Assembly (NCBI RefSeq): GCF_016097555.1
Contig: NC_054704.1
Span: 23,686,231-23,750,230, forward strand
Source of the DNA: Gigantopelta aegis
Lineage: Eukaryota > Mollusca > Gastropoda > Neomphalida > Peltospiridae
Reading direction: 5' to 3'
Length of the DNA stretch: 64,000 nucleotides
Under the pieces are notes generated by a model, which saw only the letters and a program-made list of their open reading frames with translations, made no database searches and was not told where the DNA came from. Shown in pieces: positions 58,401-64,000 of the stretch (position 1 is its first letter; every line of letters begins with the position of its first letter). A program made the position numbers and the translations under genes.

Positions 58401-61400
58401 ACATTACAGTGACACAGATTCCACATATGAGACTGTAATCGCTGAGATAGCATAGGGCAAAATATATGCAGTTTTCTGCCGTCTGCCATTTTGTTTTTTA
58501 TGGAATACTCTTCAAGAGGGGTGAAAGCCTCCAAAGTATGTGACATAATTAATATAAAATCAATGATCTCTAGTGGTATCATTAAATAGAAATAATAATA
58601 ATAAAATTAATATGACGTCGTCACGTTTGCTTTTATATCATAACATGTTATGACATTGTTAGATTAAGTTATATCCTTTCACCCCTCTTGGAGAATATTC
58701 CATAAAAGTCAAAATGGTAGCCCTATAAGATCTCAGCGAAGTCGATATAGGTGATATGGTTATCATCTAGTATGTGGAATCTGTGTCATTCTAATGGGTT
58801 TTTTCAAGATTTCTGTCTGGACAAAATGTGGGTAAAATCTAACGAAAAATAAAGGTAGGAGAGCAATTTTTCATAGTTGTTAACATTTTGGTTCGGACTT
58901 TAGGTTAAGACTAAACAAATTATATGTGTATTCAATTTAGAATAAATAAAATACCTACAGTTCTTGTATTCATTTCAAATATGATATGAATTATTCCTGA
59001 ATTTACTCATTGCAGTTATAACTAATATTTAAGAATCAACACAAAATTATAGGCTGATTTTATAAGGATAACTAACTAAAGGAGAAAATATGAACTGGAT
59101 GCAAAGTAAATAATACATTTCATCTTTAGCTGTTATTCTTTTAGATACTAGAAAGATGTCCCAATGCTATTTGGTAATTTACAATTGTTCTTATACTTCT
59201 TTATACTGAATTGCTCTTTAAAACTAACATGCTACATTTATATCATTTTAAAATTTATCTTGTAATGAATAAAACATTTTAACACTGCTTGAAAAAAAAC
59301 TATTCTGCTAAGTAAATATGACATAAAAAGTACACTAACTTTGTTCTCAGCTTGATTTCATTAAGAGGCTGACACAAAAGCTGGCCTCTGATGTATGAAT
59401 CACAATGACTGAGACAGTTGATGATTTGCTTGTCTAAACTAATAGCTTTGTGCATCGATTCTTCACTGTATTCAATTCCTAAAGAATAGAATAAATGTTT
59501 TGTTTTGTGACATACCACTGAGTTGTAATACAAGTCTTAATTATTACAATTGCACAGATTTTAGTGTAGCCGATATTGTAAGTTTTAACTCTTATAAAGA
59601 GACATGATACATACAGACTAATTACAGTATTCATTATAAATTGTGAATGTAGGCACTTAGTCCTTTTCTATAGCATTTTTTATAAACTTAGTATACCATA
59701 TCTACATTAACATTGTTTGCATGAAACAACAACACATTTTATCACCTAAATTTCAAAACAAATGTATTGCAAATTATAGGTTTCAATAATATTTTGAAAA
59801 ATAAAACTCTTCCTTCACTTTGTTGTAAATTAGAGATGCTTTCAAAATGGAGAAATACTTACTACTTTTGTAGTGTGTAAGTAGACAAAAGAGTCGGAAC
59901 TGATCAGCTGTGTAGCTCTGAAGAAAGTCCGAAATAGTGATGACGTTTTTCAGTGATTTGGACATTTTGTCTGTATCCCCTTTCAGATAGAGGTGACCTG
60001 CAAAAATTTTACAACTTGAAACTGTTACTTTGTTTGAACTAGTATCAAGACATAGACAGGTCCTGACAAAATATACATAATACAGTGAAACCTCTTCAAA
60101 CCAGACCCTCTGTAAACTGGACATTTCTTACAGTCCCTTTTTAAAAACCAGTACAGAACCTGACTTCTCTAAACCGGATGCCTCTTAAAACCAGACATTT
60201 TTATTGGTTCCAAGGGTGTCCAGGGGTTTCACTCTACATTTAAAAAAAAATTCCTATCACCTTTCTTTCTCTACTTTGAATTCCATCTTATTTCCACCTG
60301 ATCTGGCAGCCCCTCCAATCTTTCAACTTATTTTGCTGTCCATTCCACATATCTGTCCTTGTTTCATTAGGAGGTTAGATTTAGCTTAGTCAGTTGCTCT
60401 TAGTTTATATAATTGAACCCCTCGGGGACCTATTCTCTGATTTAGTTTGTCTCTCAACCAGTGATCCACAGCTGGTATACCAAAGGATGTCCTGTTTCAT
60501 GGGAAAGTGCTTATAAATGATCCCTTGCTGTTGATGGAAAAAAGTTGCAGCTTTGTCTAAGACTATATATCAGAATTATAAAAAGTTTGACATCCAATTG
60601 CCGATGATTAATAAATAAACAAAACAAACTTTGTTCTTTCAGATACAATTGGCTTATTCAGACTGTTTAGTGGCTATTATATTTTACAAATCCAATATTC
60701 ACAATTCAAGCAAGATCTTAACAAACCTGAATGTAACCAATAGTTGGCCCACTGAGTACACCCATGATAGGCCTGAGACTGGGCAAGTTCATTCTCGTGA
60801 TGTGGAAACAGGAGATCTTCACCACCAGAGTGTATGTCCATCTTGTCATGAAACAAAGTACTGAAATAAACAAAGCACAGTTAGTAAAACAAATTATAAA
60901 GAAATATGGTACACCCTAGACTGCAGGTACTAACTAATTCTTTTTCAAAGCACCTCGATTTGAAATAATTTCTTAAAAATCAGGAGTAGTCTCCCTTGAC
61001 CAACTTTGAATAAATCTGAGAAAGCATAATGACGACAAAACATCATCCTGTGTTTCATGCAGATGTTTTGGTCTAAACATAAACTAAATATTTGGGATGT
61101 GCAACTAAACTAAATTTACAATCTACTACAATTACTTCCATTAAAAAAAATAAAAGCTGAAGAAATAAATTGCCAAATCAACTGCTGATTATCAGGAAGT
61201 TGTATTAAAACATAATATTCCATTTAAGAAAAACAAACCTGGCCATTGTAGAACATTCAATATGCCACCCTGGTCGACCATTTCCCCAAGGTGCTGGCCA
61301 GTGGGGTTCCCCAGGTTTTGCTGCTTTCCAGAGAGCAAAATCACGTGGATTCCTCTTCTCCGAGTCATCTACAATACACAATACTACATTATGTACATTA

Positions 61401-62969
61401 ATTAACAAGCATTCTAAGAGTACTGCTAAAGCAATAGATGTCCCCTACCGGACCCAACTAATTTTCTTATCTTCTAAGTTCAAGGGCCATAACTCTGTGA
61501 ATAAATCGCCATAAAAGTTAAATTTAATCTGTAACAGTACATGATAAAGCAATATACAAAATTTCATCTTAATATCTTTAGGCATTGAAAAAAAAAACCA
61601 GTCCAGAAAACAATTTTTTTTATCTCCTAAGTTCAAGGGTCATAAGTTCAAGGGTCATAACTCTGTGAATAGAAAGTTAGATTTAATCTGTAACAATACA
61701 TGATAAAGCAGTATACAAAAACAGTCCAGAAAACAAATTTTCATATCTCTTAAGTTCAAAAGGGCATAACTCTGTGAAAAATGGGTAAATCGTAATGAAA
61801 GTCAAAAATAATTTGTAACAGAATATGACAAAGCTATACACACAATTTTAGCTCAGTATCTTGAGGCATTGCAAAATAAAAAGATCGGGAAAACAAATTT
61901 TCATATCAGCCATATTGTTTGATTAATGAGATCAGGGCAGTGGTGCCAGCCATATTGTATTCAAATATATGTGACAAGTGTCAGGAATTTACCATAAGTG
62001 TTTTGTAAATATTTACTTCAGATAAATTGGTTCAAATTATTATTAAAGTTAATAATAAGTTAAACTGAATGAATGAAATGCAAGATAATCACAGTTACAT
62101 CAAATACTTTAATATTATATGAAAACCCCCACTTTATTTCGTGTCATTCAACTTGATGTAATAGATCAGGAAAGGAAAGGAATTTTTGTTAAATAATGAC
62201 ACCCCAACACATTTAAAACCACAGCTACCGGGTGTCTAACATATTCTAACAGTATCCTGAAAGAGAAAGAAAAAACATGTTGTTACCACAAAGACTACTT
62301 TTACCAATTAGCAGCAAGGAATCTGCACTTTTCCATAGAAAATAGTTCAAAAAACGACACCACTAGAGCACTTTGATATATTAATCATCGGCTGTTGGAT
62401 GTTAAACATTTGGTAATTTTGACATAGTCTTATTGAGGAAACCCACTACATTTGTCTATTAGTAGCAAGGGATCTTTTATATGCACCATCCCACAGAGAC
62501 GACAGCACATATCACGGCCTTTGATATACAAGTCACGATGCACTGGCTGGAACAAGAAACAGCGCAAATGGGCCCACCTATGGGGATCGATCCCAAACTG
62601 ATCACGCATCAAGCGAGCGCTGTACCACTGGACTACGTCCCGCCCCTGCAGTGACCAGGTTCGGGATTCAAACGCACAGCTGACAGTGTAGCAGGGTTGA
62701 AAACAAGCAGTCACTCGGTCGCCTGTGGCGACCTTTATTGGCTAAGGGCATCTAAGAATTTTACCATCGATATTAGGGTCTGGCGAGTATAGTATTGGTC
62801 AGTTAAAAACCCCACTGGGATACGTCCCGCCCCTAGAAAATTTGATTTGTCTAATACTGATGAGTACATGTACTTTATGTCATACCTGACTCCACGGCCT
62901 CTGGCTGCAGTGCTTGAGAGGAGAGTTCACCATAGTTTGAATACTTTGACACATCAAAGAAAACACTAC
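52383..62969 (-). CDS. CARS2: CARS2, mitochondrial cysteinyl-tRNA synthetase (5' exons outside window)
   Basis: Ten exons, all in phase, give the last 365 residues of a class I cysteinyl-tRNA synthetase. The enzyme attaches cysteine to mitochondrial tRNA-Cys using ATP, in the matrix. [16 protein letters not shown] and [10 protein letters not shown] precede [18 protein letters not shown]. The Cys of WHIEC and the His/Glu of HHENE are ligands of the catalytic zinc in this family. [12 protein letters not shown] is the second ATP-binding signature, followed by [36 protein letters not shown] and the helical tail come last. The match is closer to human CARS2 than to cytosolic CARS1 ([20 protein letters not shown] versus CARS2 AKGKEEKMSKS; no C-terminal lysine-rich extension). 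The HIGH motif and mitochondrial presequence would lie beyond 62969. Introns hold two copies of a modular repeat, two fold-back elements, a Tc1 relic and SINEs. Confidence 0.96.
52434..54314 (-). other. CARS2 last intron
   Basis: Contains a decayed Tc1-like copy (53040-54150); otherwise AT-rich. Confidence 0.8.
53040..54150 (-). mobile_element. Decayed Tc1-like transposon
   Basis: On the - strand the transposase is broken into several frames. The best block, 53535-53248, reads [20 protein letters not shown] and [19 protein letters not shown]. The third catalytic position is Lys where Glu is expected (SPIEHVWD in relatives), and stops occur upstream. Segments at 53840-53600 still resemble the central part. 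The ends were not found, so limits are approximate; it is an older insertion than the one at 33893. Confidence 0.85.
54315..54409 (-). CDS. CARS2: CARS2 exon ([19 protein letters not shown]...)
   Basis: Acceptor GTTTTAG, donor ATTCTG/GTATGT. Two bases complete a Val codon, then 31 codons ending KTFSVQIL. Confidence 0.93.
54690..55110. repeat. Modular repeat with TTCAAGGGCCATAACTCTG units, copy 1
   Basis: Two tandem modules of about 150 bp each have TTCAAGGGCCATAACT, ATGAAAGTCAAACATGATC, GTAACAGAA, GCTATACACAAAAT and AATATCTCGAGACATTG, ending in GACAGACAGATGCACAGACAGG-type sequence and AGGGGACTA. Same orientation as 61400-61900; both lie in CARS2 introns. Confidence 0.8.
55150..55261 (-). CDS. 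CARS2: CARS2 exon ([17 protein letters not shown]...)
   Basis: Phase 0 entry after ATAATTAG, 37 codons plus one base; donor TTTCAG/GTACAC. Encodes [20 protein letters not shown], matching the VDELVRFRQKVRQFAL helix of human CARS2. Confidence 0.93.
55262..56011 (-). other. CARS2 intron, nothing recognised
   Basis: AT-rich, no repeat assigned. Confidence 0.5.
56012..56107 (-). CDS. CARS2: CARS2 exon ([18 protein letters not shown]...)
   Basis: 32 codons, phase 0 both ends; acceptor AACTGCAG, donor CCAGAG/GTTGGA, a weak donor. Ends [14 protein letters not shown]. Confidence 0.92.
56349..56955. mobile_element. Inverted-repeat element, family E copy 2
   Basis: Left ATTCAGTGTTTAAGATTAA and right GTTAATCTCGAACACTGATA are inverted. 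GGTATCC words recur near both ends (TTGGATAC, GGTATCCCACC; GGTATCCTGATGGGATAC). CAGTG ends suggest a hAT-like non-autonomous element. Confidence 0.65.
56956..57827 (-). other. CARS2 intron segment, nothing recognised
   Basis: Includes a block at 57600-57670 with GGAGATATC repeated three times, otherwise plain. Confidence 0.45.
57828..57972. repeat. Hairpin (fold-back) element next to a CARS2 exon
   Basis: CTTGTGATATCATAATTTC...TGATAAAAGTAT pairs with ATACTTTTATCAACTC...GAAATTATGATATCACAAG. The arms are about 50 bp with a short loop, and CCCCCTCGC / CTCGGGGAG sit at the ends. Its edge is about 32 bp from the donor of the exon at 58005. Confidence 0.88.
58005..58128 (-). CDS. CARS2: CARS2 exon ([19 protein letters not shown]...)
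   Basis: One base completes a Lys codon, then 41 codons; acceptor TTTGCAG, donor ACAGAG/GTTTCA. Contains [17 protein letters not shown], strongly conserved in cysteinyl-tRNA synthetases. Confidence 0.95.
58303..58915. mobile_element. Long fold-back element, about 210-bp arms
   Basis: TAAAGTCCAAACC...CTCTCCTACCTTTA at the left is inverted at the right (TAAAGGTAGGAGAG...GGTTCGGACTTTA). Inner arm parts GGAATACTCTTCAAGAGGGG and CCCCTCTTGGAGAATATTCC also pair. A loop of about 160 bp. Non-coding; lies in a CARS2 intron. Confidence 0.88.
59340..59478 (-). CDS. CARS2: CARS2 exon ([17 protein letters not shown]...)
   Basis: Acceptor TCTTTAG, donor ACAAA/GTTAGT; split codons at both ends. Matches the IDYSDSAML region after KMSKS. 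Confidence 0.94.
59864..59998 (-). CDS. CARS2: CARS2 exon with KMSKS signature
   Basis: Acceptor TTTTGCAG, donor [29 protein letters not shown] then [23 protein letters not shown] is intact. Confidence 0.97.
60082..60236. mobile_element. CAGTGAAACCTC family copy 2
   Basis: ACAGTGAAACCTCTTCAAACC at the left and GGGGTTTCACTCT inverted at the right; TACAGTCCCTTTTTAAA and AAACCGGATGCCTCTTAA inside match 47945-48110. Confidence 0.75.
60380..60640 (+). mobile_element. Old SINE copy
   Basis: CTTAGTCAGTTGCTC head, CAACCAGTGATCCACAGCTGG, CTTATAAATGATCCCTTGCTG core and TTTGACATCCAATTGCCGATG tail, in order; diverged. Confidence 0.75.
60727..60860 (-). CDS. CARS2: CARS2 exon with HSGG / HHENE zinc-site block
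   Basis: Acceptor TATTTCAG, donor TTCAG/GTTTGT. Encodes [18 protein letters not shown] and [17 protein letters not shown] supplies zinc ligands. Confidence 0.97.
61239..61368 (-). CDS. CARS2: CARS2 exon (FALWKAAKP...WHIECSTMA)
   Basis: Acceptor TATTGTAG, donor [28 protein letters not shown] and [11 protein letters not shown]; the Cys is a zinc ligand in the family. Confidence 0.97.
61400..61900. repeat. Modular repeat with TTCAAGGGCCATAACTCTG units, copy 2
   Basis: GCATTCTAAGAGTACTGC start as in copy 1 (54690), then three modules with TTCAAGGG[CT]CATAACTCTG. One module contains a short direct duplication, AAGTTCAAGGGTCATAAGTTC, near 61630-61655. Confidence 0.8.
62170..62345 (-). mobile_element. 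SINE-like fragment
   Basis: TTAAATAATGACACCCCAAC, CTACCGGGTGTCTAAC and ATTAGCAGCAAGGAATCTGC; a partial copy cut off by the next SINE. Confidence 0.6.
62350..62646 (-). mobile_element. SINE, reverse, near full length
   Basis: Tail ACGACACCACTAGAGCAC, core AGCAAGGGATCTTTTATATG, GGGGATCGATCCC B-box and AAGCGAGCGCTGTACCACTG head. Confidence 0.9.
62886..62969 (-). CDS. CARS2: CARS2 exon, first one in the window
   Basis: Acceptor TCTTTCAG, donor [29 protein letters not shown] and QPEAVES match GNVYFDLKSRGDKYGKL of the human enzyme. Two bases at its start belong to a Gly-type codon begun in an exon beyond 64000 or in the remaining 1 kb, where none was found. Confidence 0.93.
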
Positions 62970-63116
62970 CTGAAAGAAATTAATTTCAATATTTAAATTT
63001 AAAAAATACACACATATTAATAACTTTGAGACATTTCATTTTTACTAAATCGAAATAGCAAACAACTTAATTAGAGTTTATCCTACTTCTAATGAGATTT
63101 GTAAAAGTATTTACAA

Positions 63117-63262
63117 TGTATGTATGTATGTATGTATATACATACGTATTGATGTACGTATTGATGTATGTATGTATGTATGTATGTATGTATGTATGTA
63201 TGTATGTATGTATGTATGTATGTATGTATGTATGAATATTTATATATTGTATGTATGTATGT
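63117..63262. repeat. (TGTA)n tetranucleotide repeat
   Basis: Interrupted TGTA/TATG units, purest at 63165-63235. Its histidine/tyrosine/threonine frames are artefacts. Confidence 0.95.
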
Positions 63263-63274
63263 AGGTAGGTACGT

Positions 63275-63728
63275 ACATATGTCATCTTCATAAATCAAGG
63301 CTAATAGTAATATTCGTTCCTCGTATTCAGCCTTGATACATGTCGTCAAGAAATCGTGCCACAAAATGCTTAAATTTCATTGGATGCGATGAGATCTGAT
63401 TGCAACGAATCGCAACGCTCCTTAAAGATTCCCTTGTTATTGTAAACAAAGATGGTAGCATCAGCGTCCGTGGAAACGTGTCGTGTTTGTCACGATATGT
63501 TAAAAAAAAGGTTTCGGCGGTTAATTTTTGATATTGCTTTCAAGGTTGTCACATGTTACCGATGCTGTGATTGGTCAGCGATGTCATCGTGTAAGGGACA
63601 TAATCGGTGTTACAAATTTTCTTCCAAAAGGGGCACTAGTAGTGGATATCAGTAATATTGACTACATGTATCAAGGCTGAATACCAGGAACGAATATTAG
63701 CCTTGATTTATGAAGATGTACATATGTA
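63275..63728. mobile_element. Fold-back element, about 68-bp arms
   Basis: ACATATGTCATCTTCATAAA...TTCAGCCTTGATACATGT at the left pairs with ACATGTATCAAGGCTGAA...TTTATGAAGATGTACATATG at the right. The 320-bp interior is richer in CG and has an ATG at 63452 opening a 67-codon cysteine-rich frame of no known family. Lies at the edge of the TGTA repeat. Confidence 0.85.
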
Positions 63729-64000
63729 TGAATTTACTATTTATAATAAAAGAAGCCTAATGATCATTTCTTATATATATATATCTCAATAGAATACTTT
63801 TAAACCAGTTTATAAGTTTTATTTCAAGTCCAATGCATCAGGGTCTGCGGAGTGTATTTGAAAGCAGGACAACACTGTCAGTATGATGGCTTGGGGATGA
63901 AATTTGAGGGTCTGGAGAGCCCAAAACTACTTGGGGGGGGGGGGGGGGGGGGAAGGGTTCAGAGGTATGCACCCCAGAGCACATTTGCTTATATATACTA
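63729..64000 (-). other. CARS2 intron sequence at the window edge
   Basis: A 19-base G run at 63934-63952; no exon found. Confidence 0.5.

Noticed and set aside
63067-63364. His-Thr-Tyr repeat frames on the - strand
   Set aside because: Translation of the TGTA tetranucleotide repeat.
63452-63655. 67-codon cysteine-rich frame starting MVASASVETCRVC
   Set aside because: Lies inside a fold-back element, has no recognisable domain and the cysteine spacing fits no known finger; too short to support.
1-64000. CRISPR arrays, rRNA genes, LTR or virus-like elements
   Set aside because: Looked for regular short direct repeats with spacers, rRNA core words and reverse-transcriptase, protease or capsid motifs; none was seen.

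Overview
The window is nuclear DNA of an animal, most probably a mollusc. It is AT-rich, has spliced protein genes with GT..AG introns, and carries many tRNA-derived SINEs whose shared core (AAAAGATCCCTTGCTGCTAAT, split by mutations between copies) I associate with gastropod and bivalve genomes. The species cannot be named from the sequence. No prokaryotic, viral or organellar segment was recognised.

Four host genes were reconstructed exon by exon, with splice phases that agree at every junction. (1) ZMAT2 (spliceosomal zinc-finger protein, SNU23 orthologue), + strand, five exons at 4321-7253; the short first coding exon was not found. (2) An unrecognised 841-residue nuclear-looking protein, - strand, six exons at 20989-10031. 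It has an HMG-box-like N-terminus, an RVSF PP1-docking motif, two KGL-x-x-GPI repeats and a duplicated exon pair. (3) CFAP97, + strand, 26168-42953: two coding exons separated by a 15.2 kb intron. (4) CARS2 (mitochondrial cysteinyl-tRNA synthetase), - strand, ten exons at 62969-52383; its 5' exons lie beyond the right edge. The order is therefore ZMAT2 > < gene B | CFAP97 > < CARS2, two convergent pairs with a divergent pair in the middle. The genes share no obvious pathway.

Nearly everything else is transposon-derived. There is a Tc1-like DD34E element with 26-bp perfect terminal repeats and TA target sites (33893-35343), and a second, decayed Tc1 copy (53040-54150). There are two THAP-domain loci (2847-3277 and inside a 3.2 kb inverted-repeat element at 27584-30763). 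A pogo/Tigger-like element has landed inside a TA microsatellite (41360-42592). At least six unrelated fold-back (hairpin) elements are present, along with several two-copy inverted-repeat families and about eighteen SINE copies. Three SINEs still have target-site duplications, and one of those lies inside another element. Homopolymer G/C runs of 18-44 nt and TA, TG and TGTA microsatellites punctuate the introns. No LTR, endogenous viral or Polinton-like element was recognised.
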